Assembly: GCA_963807925.1 (NCBI GenBank)
Contig: CAWEDP010000002.1
Location: 1,922,001 to 1,986,000 of the forward strand
DNA: 64,000 nucleotides
DNA from: CAWEDP01 sp963807925
GTDB lineage: Bacteria > Acidobacteriota > Vicinamibacteria > Vicinamibacterales > CAVVIG01
Reading direction: 5' to 3'
Program-made: the position numbers and the translations under genes
Part shown: in pieces, positions 10,523-21,574 of the stretch
Numbering within the stretch: the stretch's first letter is position 1
Layout: each line of letters begins with the position of its first letter
Notes under the pieces: generated by a model
What the model was told of the DNA's origin: nothing
Seen by the model: only the letters and a program-made list of their open reading frames with translations
Databases searched by the model: none

Positions 10523-13500
10523 CTTCCTGTCAGGACCCTGAACCTGACATTGACGGTAACGGTCCGCATCGGCCGCGCCGACAGCACCTGGCCAAACGTC
10601 GGGGAGTTCACGTTGGTGTCGATCGACGCCCACTGCACCGTGTTCAGCAGGTTCTGGGCGTTGACCTGCAGCGACACGGCCCGGTTGCCCCCGACCCGCA
10701 GGTCGCGCGTGAGCGAGCCGTTCAGCTGCCGCGCGCCCGGCCCGACAATCAGGTTGCGACTGGAATCGCCGAACTGCCCCGACGCGGGCACGCTGAACGC
10801 GTTGACGTTGAAGAACTCGTCGACCGTCGGGTTGCTCAGCTGAATCGGCGAGCCGTTGTAGTCCGCGCGGAGCGACCCGTTCGTGCCGCGCGAGACGTCG
10901 GTGGCCGCCCCGATCACGCGGGCGGTGAACGGCGTCCCCGATTGCAGCGTCAGCGAGAGCTGGGCCGTCCACTCGCCGGCGAGTCCCGCGATGAGCCCGC
11001 CGTTCTTCAGCCACCGGCGGTTCGGACCGAACGGGAGCTCCACGGCCAGATCGGCCGCGAACTGGTGGCGCCGGTCGAAACTCGACAGCGCCCATTCCGA
11101 CGCCAGGTCCTGGTCGTTCTGTGCCACCACCTGCGCCCCGGCGCCGAGCGACGACGCGTTGTCCATCGAGCGTGCGATCGTGTACGAGGCGTCGCCCGCG
11201 ATGCCGCCGGCCAGCCGCCGGCGAAGCAGCACGCTCCCGGCGTGCATGATGGAACGGCCGCCCGACGATTCCCAGATGAACGACTGGACACCGGGAATGA
11301 GCAGGCCGAGCGGTCCGCGGTTCGGCGCGCGCAGGATGTCGAGATCGGTGCCCCTCGTCCCGGTGTAGGTGCCGGTAATCGTCCAGTCGCGCCTGAATGC
11401 GCGGCTGAGCGCGGCGTTCCACGTCTGGATCTTGCCGAGCGCGTAATCCTTGTCCACCCCGTAGTTGTTCGTCGTCGTCGCCGTCGGCGACAGCAGCCCC
11501 TCGGCCAGCGTCAGCGGCGCATCGGCGGCGCCGATGTTGGTGTCAGTGTCTGCGAACGGCGGCTCGCCCACCAGCTGGCGCGCGATGGAGGCGTACGACC
11601 CGCTGTTGTAGGTGATGCCGTAGCCGGTGCGAAACACGGTGTTCGGTGCGATCCGGTAGGCGACGCCGACCCGCGGCGCCACGTTGTTGGCATCGGTGTC
11701 GAGCAGACCCGCTGGAAACGCGCCCGTGTAGGGTCCGACCTCTCCCGACACGACAGGGGCGGCGGCCGTGAACGTCGGCGTCACGTCGAGATTCGCCATC
11801 CGTCCGTTGACTTCGACGTACGGCTTCGCCAGCTCGTAGCGCACCCCGAGATTGAAGGTGAGCTTCGCGCTCCGCTGCCAGTTGTCCTCCAGGAACATGT
11901 CGAACGACCGCTGCCGCAGCGTGGACGGGCCGGCCACCTGGAGGCTCGCCTGCTGCGGGACGCCCAGCAGGAAGTCCGCGAAGTCGGCGCCGGTCCGCCC
12001 CGCCACCGGCGATCCGGCCGACGAGTACAAGCCGGTGAACGTGAAGGTGCCGCGCGGATTCGGATTGCTCTCCGTCGTCGACCGGTCGTACCGGTAATCG
12101 CCACCCAGTCGCACCTGGTGCTTGCCGAGCGGACGGACCGACATGTAGCCGGCCGTCAGGCGGTTGTCTGAGCGCTGGCTCGCGGCGGCACTCCGGACGC
12201 CTGTGAAGCCCGAGAACGTCAGGTTCGGAGGGCCCCAGTTGAGCGGGTCGGTCGCCGCTCCGGCCGGGTACTGGATGCCGGCGAGGCCGCCGACGTTGTT
12301 CACGCCGGAGAACCCGTTGGTGGCGCTCACGCCGCTGTGCGTCAGGTTCACGGTGAAGTTCTGCACCACGCGGTTGCGCACGACGTTCAACGTGATCGGC
12401 GCGCTGACCGACGTGTTGGTCGTCGTCCCGCCGAGATTCGGGAACACGTTCAGCGCTTCGTTCGCAGTGCGCCGGTACTGGAGCTGGCCGGTGAGCATGA
12501 TGGTGGTCCCGCGCCCGCCACGGCCGCCCGGGCCCCCCGGTCCGCCGAATCCTCCGCGGCCGCCGCCGAACCCGCCGCCTCCAAAGGCGCCACCCCGTCC
12601 CCGACCGCCGCCCTGCCCCGGACCCTGTGGGACGGTCGGCGACAGGTTCTGCGAGATCCGCAGGCTGAAGTTGTCGGAGGTCGTATGCGACGTCGTCGAC
12701 ACGTGATAGTTCTGGATCGAGCCCGGCAGGTTCGGCGACGGAATGAACGAGAGCAGCTGCGCCGCGGTCGGATCGATACGGCTCTGGGGAATCTGGTTGC
12801 CGGCGAACGGCTGACCGGTCGTGGGATCGACGAGCACCACCGGACTGGCCGAGAAGTCGCCCTGGCGCATCGCGTCGGTTGGAACGGTGGCGTACTGATC
12901 GAACACGTTGTAGGACTGGTTACCGGTGTAATTGAGCTGGAAATTCGTGCGCCGGTTCGTGTCGGCGTACAGGCCCGGGATCTTCAGCGGCCCGCCGAAG
13001 GTCGCGCCGAAATTGTTCCGCGAGAACTGCGGCTGCGTCACCGGCACGTCCGGCCGCAGCTGATACGGTGGTGCGTCGAGCGCGGAGCCACCGAACGTGT
13101 AGGTCGTGGATCCCTGGTAGGGACTCTGGGCCCGCGCCCCGCGTCCGCCGAGCACGAAGCCGCCGCGCCCCGGTCCGCCGCCGCGGCCTCCGCGTCCGCC
13201 GGGCCCTCCCCGTCCGCCGCGGCCAAACTGACCGCCGAGATCGGCCGGACCGCCGGGAGCGGCGCCCGGCTGGCCGCCGGCCGCGGCGAACGCCTGGGCC
13301 AGATCCACCGTCCCCGGATCGAACTCGCCCAGCCGGATCGCCTGCCGGCGATCGTTCAGCTGTCCGCGATCGAGGCTGGTCGCATCGCTGCCGCCGTTGA
13401 TCGCGATCGCGTCGGCTTGCGCCGTATCGATGGAGAACCCCGGCGGCAGCAGGCGCGCGACGTCGGCTGCTTCGTCGACCGGGGCCACGTCGAGCGTCGC

Positions 13501-14064
13501 GGCGGCGTTGGTCTCGGCCTGGACGTTGAGCGTCTGGAAGCGCGCGGCGCCCTGCGCTGCGCCGCCGCGCGCCTCCGCCTGCGCGCCTCCGCGGCCCCGG
13601 CCCCGCGGCGCCGCAGCCGCGGGGGCCGCGACCGGCGCTACGGCGCCGCCCGCAGGCCCCGGGGCGCGGCCGCCGAGCGCCAGCTCGAAATCCACAACCA
13701 CGTCGCAGGGCGCCGGACCCAGCGTGAGGTCGCGCTCGGCGCGCGTGAAGGCCGTCAGGTCCGCCGCGAGGTGGTACGTCCCCGGCCGCAGGATGAGCGT
13801 GTACTTGCCGTCGCGATCGGTGGACGTGGCTGGCCTCAGGGCATCGTCACGCTGCAGCGACAGCGACACGCCCGGCAGCGGCGTGGCGCCGCTCCTGATC
13901 CGCCCTTCGACGCGGCATCGATCGGGCGTCTGCGCGGCGCTTCCCGTGGGCTGCGGATCCTGCGCCGCGAGGATGGCTGCCACAGAGGCCCACGCCGCGC
14001 ACGCCACGATCGTCACGCGCCGGCGGGGGACCCTCCTGATCGGGTGCGACATCGATCGCTTCAT
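10474..14064 (-). CDS. TonB-dependent receptor, Oar-like, with CarboxypepD-regulatory domain
   Basis: About 1196 residues. Residues 16-36 are a signal sequence. Residues 50-130 form a carboxypeptidase-regulatory beta domain (GVSLSLQRDD, DGKYTLILRPGTYHL). The rest is a large outer-membrane barrel with Oar-like features such as QGDFSASPV, IPQSRIDPTA and repeated aromatic-ended strands. A classical TonB box and plug are not obvious. Two Gly/Arg/Phe-rich low-complexity tracts lie at residues 277-310 and 481-519. The expected barrel end is the strand VTVNVRFRV at 10534-10560; the frame then runs 19 more unusual residues into the VWFA leader, which suggests a small lesion at the junction. Probable role: uptake of large nutrients across the outer membrane. 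Confidence 0.85.
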   Translation of the reverse strand: MKRSMSHPIRRVPRRRVTIVACAAWASVAAILAAQDPQPTGSAAQTPDRCRVEGRIRSGATPLPGVSLSLQRDDALRPATSTDRDGKYTLILRPGTYHLAADLTAFTRAERDLTLGPAPCDVVVDFELALGGRAPGPAGGAVAPVAAPAAAAPRGRGRGGAQAEARGGAAQGAARFQTLNVQAETNAAATLDVAPVDEAADVARLLPPGFSIDTAQADAIAINGGSDATSLDRGQLNDRRQAIRLGEFDPGTVDLAQAFAAAGGQPGAAPGGPADLGGQFGRGGRGGPGGRGGRGGGPGRGGFVLGGRGARAQSPYQGSTTYTFGGSALDAPPYQLRPDVPVTQPQFSRNNFGATFGGPLKIPGLYADTNRRTNFQLNYTGNQSYNVFDQYATVPTDAMRQGDFSASPVVLVDPTTGQPFAGNQIPQSRIDPTAAQLLSFIPSPNLPGSIQNYHVSTTSHTTSDNFSLRISQNLSPTVPQGPGQGGGRGRGGAFGGGGFGGGRGGFGGPGGPGGRGGRGTTIMLTGQLQYRRTANEALNVFPNLGGTTTNTSVSAPITLNVVRNRVVQNFTVNLTHSGVSATNGFSGVNNVGGLAGIQYPAGAATDPLNWGPPNLTFSGFTGVRSAAASQRSDNRLTAGYMSVRPLGKHQVRLGGDYRYDRSTTESNPNPRGTFTFTGLYSSAGSPVAGRTGADFADFLLGVPQQASLQVAGPSTLRQRSFDMFLEDNWQRSAKLTFNLGVRYELAKPYVEVNGRMANLDVTPTFTAAAPVVSGEVGPYTGAFPAGLLDTDANNVAPRVGVAYRIAPNTVFRTGYGITYNSGSYASIARQLVGEPPFADTDTNIGAADAPLTLAEGLLSPTATTTNNYGVDKDYALGKIQTWNAALSRAFRRDWTITGTYTGTRGTDLDILRAPNRGPLGLLIPGVQSFIWESSGGRSIMHAGSVLLRRRLAGGIAGDASYTIARSMDNASSLGAGAQVVAQNDQDLASEWALSSFDRRHQFAADLAVELPFGPNRRWLKNGGLIAGLAGEWTAQLSLTLQSGTPFTARVIGAATDVSRGTNGSLRADYNGSPIQLSNPTVDEFFNVNAFSVPASGQFGDSSRNLIVGPGARQLNGSLTRDLRVGGNRAVSLQVNAQNLLNTVQWASIDTNVNSPTFGQVLSARPMRTVTVNVRFRVLTGRSAGPSPRRSPSPSSC
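10508..10526. other. Perfect hairpin over the TonB receptor/VWFA junction
   Basis: GAAGGTCC and GGACCTTC are exact reverse complements, eight base pairs around a three-base loop. In the minus-strand transcript the left arm includes the only Shine-Dalgarno-like run (AGGAAGG) before the VWFA coding frame, so a folded stem would hide it. It lies inside the last codons of the receptor frame. Confidence 0.5.
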
Positions 14065-14129
14065 CCGGTCATCAGGATACCGCGGGCAGTCGATGCGTCA
14101 GTTTGACAAAACCGTGAAACGCCCCCCGC

Positions 14130-14726
14130 TCACCTGGTCTTGCCGCTGCTGCCGGTTGGCGAGGCCGTGCGGCTGCGGGTTCCCGACGTCGCGACCGCGG
14201 TCTTGTCCGCCTGCTGCGCTTCCTTCAGGTGATCTTCGAGCGTCGGCAGGGTCTTCGCGGCCCACGCCTTCACCTCCGGGTCGCGGCCCGACTGCGATTC
14301 CCTGCGGAACGCCGCGACGTCCATGCGGTGATCCCGGACCATCGCGTTCATGTACGCCCGATCGAACGCGGCGCCGGACAGCTTCGAGAGTCGATCGTGG
14401 AGCGCCTGGTCCTTCGAGTCGAGTCCGGTCGGGATCGACAGGTGCTTGCTCTCGGCGATGGACTTCAGTTCGTCGTTCGCCCTGCTGTGGTCGTTCACCA
14501 TCCGCCCGGCGAACCGCTTCACCTCGTCGCTCGACGCCTTGTCGGCGGCCAGCCGTCCGAGCTCGACCTCCGCCATGCCACCCTGGGCCGCTTCGGTCAC
14601 GAAGTTCAGATCCGGGCTTCCGCTCGACTTGGCCGTCGAGGTGTTGGTCTGCCCGCCGGGTCGAGCGAACGCCGACGGCGAGGCCAGGGCGAGCGCGACT
14701 GTTCCTGCGATGACGAAGCTCTTCAT
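14130..14726 (-). CDS. DUF4142 secreted protein
   Basis: 198 residues from the ATG at 14726, which has a GGGAGGG ribosome site about seven bases upstream. Residues 1-22 are a signal peptide (SFVIAGTVALALASPSAFA). The mature region is a helical DUF4142 domain, a ferritin-like four-helix bundle with conserved FVTEAAQGGMAEVELG, MVNDHSRANDEL and YMNAMVRDHRMDVAAF segments. The fold resembles metal-binding bundles and the helices hold His/Asp/Glu residues (DH and RDH), but biochemical function is unknown. The tail is Ser/Thr/Arg-rich and probably disordered. Likely periplasmic; families like this are often associated with envelope stress. Confidence 0.85.
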   Translation of the reverse strand: MKSFVIAGTVALALASPSAFARPGGQTNTSTAKSSGSPDLNFVTEAAQGGMAEVELGRLAADKASSDEVKRFAGRMVNDHSRANDELKSIAESKHLSIPTGLDSKDQALHDRLSKLSGAAFDRAYMNAMVRDHRMDVAAFRRESQSGRDPEVKAWAAKTLPTLEDHLKEAQQADKTAVATSGTRSRTASPTGSSGKTR

Positions 14727-14773
14727 GCGTGAACCCTCCCGGCTGGCCAGGCTCGCAAGCAGGGTGCCACGGG

Positions 14774-15634
14774 CTACCGGAGCATCAGAGCCGATCCATG
14801 CACGAGCGAAGCGACAACCGCGAGTGCGCTCGCCACGAGGCAAACGGCGGCGAGGATCATGTGATCCCCGCGCTCGCGGGTGAAGGGATTCAGGACGGCT
14901 GAGGCCGCGTACCCGCCGAGGAACCCGCCGGCGTGCGCGTAATTGTCGGTGCCCGGCATCAGCAGCCCCATCACCGCAAACCAGATGAGGAGCTGCGTCA
15001 CTTCGCCACGGATCAGGCTGCTGCCGCCCTTGCGGCCGTAATGCATGAGCGCGCCCAGCAACCCGAGAATGGACGCCGACGCGCCCATGGTGAACGAGGC
15101 GCCCCTCAGCAGCGGGATGGGAATGCCGAAGTAGCCGGCCGTCGAGCTCAGAAAGAACCCCGCGATGCCGGCGACCGTGTAGATGATGACGGTGCGCGCG
15201 AAACCGAACAGCTCGACGGCGTCGGGGCCGAGCCTCCGGACCCAGTACATGTTGAAGACGATATGCAGCAGGTTGCCGTGCAGCCACGACGCGCTGAGGA
15301 GCGTCCACCACGCGCCCTCCGCGTACACCGGGTAGGCGCCGCTCATGCCGAACATGAGCAGCGTACGTCCGCTCGGCGCGAGAATCGAGAGCCCGCCGCC
15401 GATGATCTCGAGCTCGTTTCCCGACACGAGCAGCGTCAGCACGTAGACGACGGCGCAGCCACCGACGACGAGCGGCACGAATCCGAGATCCGATCCGAGC
15501 TGCCGCAGGAGCGGCGCGAACCCCCAGAGCCCGGGATTCGACCGGCCGCACATGTAGCACTTGTCGTCGCGAACGCCGACCAGCGAACCGCACGAGGGAC
15601 AGACGACCGAACCGGTCGTCTTGCGCTGAAACAT
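14774..15634 (-). CDS. Rhomboid intramembrane serine protease with N-terminal zinc ribbon
   Basis: 286 residues from the ATG at 15634. Residues 10-32 form a CxxC-x10-CxxC zinc ribbon (Cys12, 15, 26, 29). About six or seven membrane helices follow. The rhomboid catalytic pair is visible: Ser186 in GASAS and His234 in YAHAGGFLGG, with the supporting WLHGNLLHI motif around residues 117-125. Rhomboids cut membrane proteins inside the bilayer. The zinc ribbon facing the cytoplasm is a common bacterial accessory whose partner is unknown. Both catalytic residues are present, so activity is expected. It reads toward DUF4142 on the same strand, 47 bases away. Confidence 0.88.
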   Translation of the reverse strand: MFQRKTTGSVVCPSCGSLVGVRDDKCYMCGRSNPGLWGFAPLLRQLGSDLGFVPLVVGGCAVVYVLTLLVSGNELEIIGGGLSILAPSGRTLLMFGMSGAYPVYAEGAWWTLLSASWLHGNLLHIVFNMYWVRRLGPDAVELFGFARTVIIYTVAGIAGFFLSSTAGYFGIPIPLLRGASFTMGASASILGLLGALMHYGRKGGSSLIRGEVTQLLIWFAVMGLLMPGTDNYAHAGGFLGGYAASAVLNPFTRERGDHMILAAVCLVASALAVVASLVHGSALMLR

Positions 15635-15691
15635 TCTCCCATCATACCGAAGTGCTTCGCGCGGGAGCGGTCCGTGTGGCGACAATCGTGT

Positions 15692-16174
15692 TCAGACCCG
15701 GACGATGGCACCGATGAGCGCGCCGTAGGCGATGTGCGAGGCCAGGGTCACGAGAAACGTGCTGCGGCCGTAGTTCAGCATCAGGAATCCTGGCGGCTCG
15801 ATCAGCGTCACCTCGTTCGCCGCCGTCTCGTTGGTGGCCATGCGCGGGTGGACGACGGGCAACAGGACGCTGACGAGGACGATCGACGTGAACACCGCGT
15901 GGAGGATGCCGAGAAGCGCACCGCGCCACCAGGACGCCGCGCCGAGCACGCTGAAGAACCAGCCGTAGCCGAGGGCGAACAGGACTCCTGCCAGAAAGTG
16001 CAGAGCGTAACCGATCGCGCGCGCGCGCCGCCGGTCCTCGGTCATCGTCGTCCCGAGCAGCAGCGGCAGGTCCATCCGGGACAGGCCGAGCTCGGTGGCG
16101 GCGCGCGTCATCGTCGTGAGCACGAGCGTCCCGACCAGGCCGCCCGCCAGCGCCGACCAGAAGGTCGTGGACAT
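15692..16174 (-). CDS. Integral membrane protein of unknown function
   Basis: About 160 residues from the ATG at 16174, one base past the TGA of the GH15 gene (TGAGATG); an ATG at 16189 inside that gene is also possible. Four hydrophobic segments are visible: about residues 6-24, 54-75, 83-105 and 138-158. Between the last two is a polar loop with NETAANEVTLIEPPGF. No motif that I recognise. The tight spacing with the glucosidase suggests co-transcription and possibly translational coupling, but a shared function is not evident. Confidence 0.6.
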   Translation of the reverse strand: MSTTFWSALAGGLVGTLVLTTMTRAATELGLSRMDLPLLLGTTMTEDRRRARAIGYALHFLAGVLFALGYGWFFSVLGAASWWRGALLGILHAVFTSIVLVSVLLPVVHPRMATNETAANEVTLIEPPGFLMLNYGRSTFLVTLASHIAYGALIGAIVRV

Positions 16175-16175
16175 C

Positions 16176-17981
16176 TCAGCCGGCGGCATGGCGACCTCGC
16201 ACCGCGCGCTCGATCGCAACGGCCGCGTCGACGAGCGCGAGGTGTGCCAGCGCCTGCGGGAAGTTGCCGAGAAACTCGCCGGTGGACGGATCGATCTCCT
16301 CGGAGAAGAGGCCGATGTCGTTCGCGTGGCCGACGAGCCGATCCATCAGCGTCACCGCATCGTCGATACGGCCGGCGCGCGCCAGGGCGCTGGCCAGCCA
16401 GAACGAACAGTTCACGAAGCAGCCTTCGCGGCCGGCGACGCCGTCGTCGGCCCGGTAGCGGTAGACGAAATCGCCGTGCGACAGGTCGCGGCGAATGGCG
16501 TCGATGGTGGCGTTGGTGCGAGGCCCGGCCGGATCGCCGTACCCGACGATCGGCAGCATCAGGAGGCTCGCGTCGACGCGATCGTCGTCGGCGGTTCGCG
16601 AATAGCTGTTCGCACGAGCCGACCAGCAGCGGTGCTCGACGAACGCGTGGACGAGATCGGCCTCCCGCTTCCAGATCGGCAGGTGTCTGCCGGGAACCTC
16701 ACGACGCTCGGCGAGGCCGATGGCGCGATCCAGCGCCACCCAGCACATCACCTTGGAGTGCGTGAAATGGAACGGCCCGTTGCGAACCTCCCAGATGCCG
16801 GAATCGGGCTCACGCCAGATGCGGCACACGTGATCGGCAACCCGGCCCAGCAGGGCGCCGGTCTCGGCGTCCAGGCGGCGGTGGCCGAGGCTGTACCGCC
16901 ACGCCGTCAGCAACAGGGTGCCGTAGATGTCCAGCTGGAGCTGGCCGAGCGCCGCGTTGCCGACTCTCACGGGCGCCGAGCCGCGATAGCCGGACAGCGC
17001 GAGCGTCGACTCGGCGCCTCCCGGCCCGCCGTCCAGCCGGTACAGCACGTGCAACCTGGGTTCGGTCAGCGCCGTCGCCTGCAGGAACCACCAGAACAGC
17101 GAGCGCGCTTCCTCGTAGCAGCCGAGCTCCAGCAGCGCGTCGATCATGAAATTCGAATCGCGGATCCAGCAGAAGCGGTAGTCCCAGTTGCGCTCGCCGC
17201 CGATCTCCTCGGGCAGCGACGTGGTCGGCGCGGCCGCGCTCGCCCCCGACGGGGCGAAGATCAGCAGCTTGAGGACGAGCGCGCTGCGCCGGACCAGATC
17301 CCCCCACGGACCATCGTACGTGCGGCTTCCCGCCCACGCCTTCCAGAACGCCAGCGTGTACTGCAGCCGCCGCACGACGTCGTCGCGGCCGGGAAAGACG
17401 ATCGGTTCGCCGGAGGCGACGACGAGCGCCACGATCGCCCGCTCGCCGGCGCCGAGGTCGAACGCGCTCTCGAAGGCATCGTCGGTGTAGCGCGGCGTCC
17501 CCGCGTTCCAGTGGCACGCCGCCACGGCGCGCCCCCCCCAGGTCGCGATCGGCACCTCGCCGCGGCGCTCGAAACGGGGCCGGACGAGGCCGTAGCCGCC
17601 GCGCGGGGCGAATCGCCAGTGCATCGGCACCGATCCGGCGACGCCTTCGATCAACCGCGTCAGCTCGCGCATCGGCGCGAGACCGGCGTCGGGAAGCGTC
17701 ATGGCATCGGTCACGCGCACGTGGCCGGTCGCCGTGTGAAAGGTGGTTTCGAGCACGTTCGTGTCGGGCACGTACCGCCTGGAGCTGTGAAACGGAACCG
17801 CTGGCTGCAGCGTGAAGCTGCCGCCGCGGCCGGCGTCCAGAATGGCGCCGAACGCGCTCGGCGAGTCCATGTTGGGCAGGCACATCCAGTCGATCGCCCC
17901 GTCGCTGCCGATGAGCGCGGAGCTCCGGCCGTCGCCGACGATGGCGTACTCCCGGATGGGTAGGTAACCGTCCTTACGCAT
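16176..17981 (-). CDS. GH15 glucoamylase/trehalase-type glycoside hydrolase
   Basis: 601 residues from the ATG at 17981. The N-terminal beta domain opens with the family's GSDGAIDWMCLPNMDSPS-type motif, and the C-terminal (alpha/alpha)6 barrel contains WDYRFCWIRDSNF and GIWEVRNGPFHFTHSK, which holds the general acid glutamate, plus LFSEEIDP with the catalytic base. GH15 proteins release glucose from alpha-glucans or trehalose; this bacterial branch of about 600 residues includes characterised trehalases. No signal peptide, so cytoplasmic. Both catalytic carboxylates appear present. It is followed by a small membrane protein in the same transcript. Confidence 0.9.
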   Translation of the reverse strand: MRKDGYLPIREYAIVGDGRSSALIGSDGAIDWMCLPNMDSPSAFGAILDAGRGGSFTLQPAVPFHSSRRYVPDTNVLETTFHTATGHVRVTDAMTLPDAGLAPMRELTRLIEGVAGSVPMHWRFAPRGGYGLVRPRFERRGEVPIATWGGRAVAACHWNAGTPRYTDDAFESAFDLGAGERAIVALVVASGEPIVFPGRDDVVRRLQYTLAFWKAWAGSRTYDGPWGDLVRRSALVLKLLIFAPSGASAAAPTTSLPEEIGGERNWDYRFCWIRDSNFMIDALLELGCYEEARSLFWWFLQATALTEPRLHVLYRLDGGPGGAESTLALSGYRGSAPVRVGNAALGQLQLDIYGTLLLTAWRYSLGHRRLDAETGALLGRVADHVCRIWREPDSGIWEVRNGPFHFTHSKVMCWVALDRAIGLAERREVPGRHLPIWKREADLVHAFVEHRCWSARANSYSRTADDDRVDASLLMLPIVGYGDPAGPRTNATIDAIRRDLSHGDFVYRYRADDGVAGREGCFVNCSFWLASALARAGRIDDAVTLMDRLVGHANDIGLFSEEIDPSTGEFLGNFPQALAHLALVDAAVAIERAVRGRHAAG

Positions 17982-18085
17982 CGCCTTCTCGCCGAGCGGT
18001 GCAAGAGCCGTGCGGGGCGGGGGCCGCCGGCCACGCCGGGTGGTGTGCGGCCGCGGTCGGGCCGAGGCGCATGGGGAGGTCGGCG

Positions 18086-19942
<1,857 letters not shown>

Positions 19943-20022
19943 CCTTCAGTATAGCCCGTCGCGGCGGCGCGGCCGGCGGTCGCGCGACATCCGGCCCGGA
20001 CACCAGCCGAGTCTTTTCGACC

Positions 20023-21198
20023 TCAGAACAACGGGTGGACGTTGGTGAACATGGCGAGGCAGAGCGTGTACAGGGCGGCGAACACGACGACCCCGCCGGC
20101 GGCCACCGGGCGCGAGCGGACGCTCGCGAGCCAGATGAAGAACGGAAACATCACCGCGCAGTAGCGTCCGACCCCCTCGAACACGCCCGAGGAGAGCGGC
20201 AGCCACAGATTGGCGAGCATGAAGAGGCCGTAGCCGGCGCCGAGCCGGCGCCAGACGAACGGCGTCGCGAGAACCATGGCGACGCCTGCCAGTCCGTTCA
20301 GGGCGTCGTACGGCGCCAGCCGATCGGTGGCGAGGTAGACATAGGGATGCGTCATCAGGCGCCCGATCAAATGGAAGGGGGCGGTCCAGGGGGCGCCGCC
20401 GGGATAGTACCCCCAGCGCTCGATGGCCGCGGCCCACTCGAACGGATTGTGGCTGCCCCCTGGTATCGACGTCAGCTGGTACACGAAGACCGAGTACCAG
20501 CCGATGCCGACACCGACGAGCGCCAGGCCGACAGCCGCAAGGACGCGGTCGCGCGCGGTCGGCTCGACCGCGCGCCAGGCGATCCAGGCGAGCGCCGGCC
20601 ACATCAGGATGCCGTTGACGCGCGCGGCCGTGGCGAACGCGCCGCAGACGCCGCCCGCGATCCACCGCCGCGTCCGGAAGAAATAGAAGGCCAGGACGGT
20701 GAACGCCAGAAACGTGCTCTCCGTGTAGACCATGCCGAAGAAGAACGCGAACGGGAAGACGCTGGCATAGACGGCCGCGCGCGCGGCGCGCCGCGGCGGG
20801 AGATCCAGCCGCGCGAGATAGTAGAGGGCGACGGCCGCCACGACGTACGCCGTCCACGACACCACGATCCCGCCGACGTAGTAGTTCGACGGCGCGCGCC
20901 CGAAGCTCCGGCCCACGTAGCGCATGAGCAGCGGGTAGGTGGGAAAGAACGCGATCGTGTCCCGACCGTCCGGGGTGTAGTGAAAGCCGTAGCGCGCGAT
21001 CTGGAAGTACCAGCCGGAGTCGTGCCGCACGAACGCGTCCCAGAACGGGCTGGGGGCGCCGAACATCGTGAACCCCTGGTTCGCGTAGTCGGGGAAGACG
21101 AGGTTGGTCCAGAAGGCCACGACCGCGGAGAAGCATCGGAACCCGACGGCGTAGATCGCGATGCGAATCGCCGGGGTATCGAACCGGAGAGGTGGCAC
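20023..21198 (-). CDS. PIG-V-like membrane mannosyltransferase
   Basis: 391 residues from a GTG at 21198. About nine to eleven hydrophobic helices. The first periplasmic loop carries FWDAFVRHDSGWYFQIARYG and the IAFFPTYPLLMR motif of PIG-V-like GT-C transferases. These enzymes use a polyprenyl-phosphate sugar and act at the outer face of the inner membrane; acidobacterial and actinobacterial members have unknown acceptors. The HD pair in the first loop is the probable catalytic site. It is divergent from the fmdB-type gene with a short spacer (21199-21268) holding a likely promoter region. Confidence 0.82.
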   Translation of the reverse strand: MPPLRFDTPAIRIAIYAVGFRCFSAVVAFWTNLVFPDYANQGFTMFGAPSPFWDAFVRHDSGWYFQIARYGFHYTPDGRDTIAFFPTYPLLMRYVGRSFGRAPSNYYVGGIVVSWTAYVVAAVALYYLARLDLPPRRAARAAVYASVFPFAFFFGMVYTESTFLAFTVLAFYFFRTRRWIAGGVCGAFATAARVNGILMWPALAWIAWRAVEPTARDRVLAAVGLALVGVGIGWYSVFVYQLTSIPGGSHNPFEWAAAIERWGYYPGGAPWTAPFHLIGRLMTHPYVYLATDRLAPYDALNGLAGVAMVLATPFVWRRLGAGYGLFMLANLWLPLSSGVFEGVGRYCAVMFPFFIWLASVRSRPVAAGGVVVFAALYTLCLAMFTNVHPLF

Positions 21199-21268
21199 GT
21201 GATCGTCTCTGAGGAGCGTCTTCGCGATTTGGATGCTCGCGCCTTACAATAGCGTAAGATTCAGGGCC

Positions 21269-21523
21269 ATGCCGATTTTCGAATACAGCTGCCGGTCCTG
21301 CGGACATCGTTTCGAACATCTGACGCGCGCCGGCATCGACGCCCGGTGCCCGGCCTGCAACGCCACGACGCTCCGCAAGCTGCTGTCGACGTTCGCCGTC
21401 GGCGAGGGCGGCACCGGAGGGTCCGCGTCGCGCCTGGATCCCGGGTCCTTCGATTCAGACGCGGTGGCGCCGTGCGGCGCGTGCGGCGACCCGCGCGGCC
21501 CGGGGACCTGCTCGACGAACTAG
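21269..21523 (+). CDS. FmdB-family zinc-ribbon protein
   Basis: 84 residues from the ATG at 21269. It begins MPIFEYSCRSCGHRFE, the standard FmdB opening, with the zinc site Cys8, Cys11, Cys27 and Cys30. The tail is Gly/Ser-rich with a further CGACG cluster, as in many acidobacterial copies. FmdB was named as a putative regulator beside formamidase genes, but the true role of the family is not known. It lies about 50 bases before the MFS gene on the same strand. Confidence 0.85.
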   Translation: MPIFEYSCRSCGHRFEHLTRAGIDARCPACNATTLRKLLSTFAVGEGGTGGSASRLDPGSFDSDAVAPCGACGDPRGPGTCSTN

Positions 21524-21574
21524 TCGCCAGACGGTCGGTCGTCCGGCTGTCAGTCGCGATCGGTCCCTGGTCCC

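Noticed and set aside
10132..12171. Long plus-strand open frame with Arg/Ala-rich translation
   Set aside because: It is antisense to the TonB receptor and VWFA genes. High GC removes stops in the other frames; the translation shows no family resemblance.
12241..12290. GGTACT in the TonB receptor as a possible further frameshift site
   Set aside because: The reading continues without a break across the site, so no lesion is present there.
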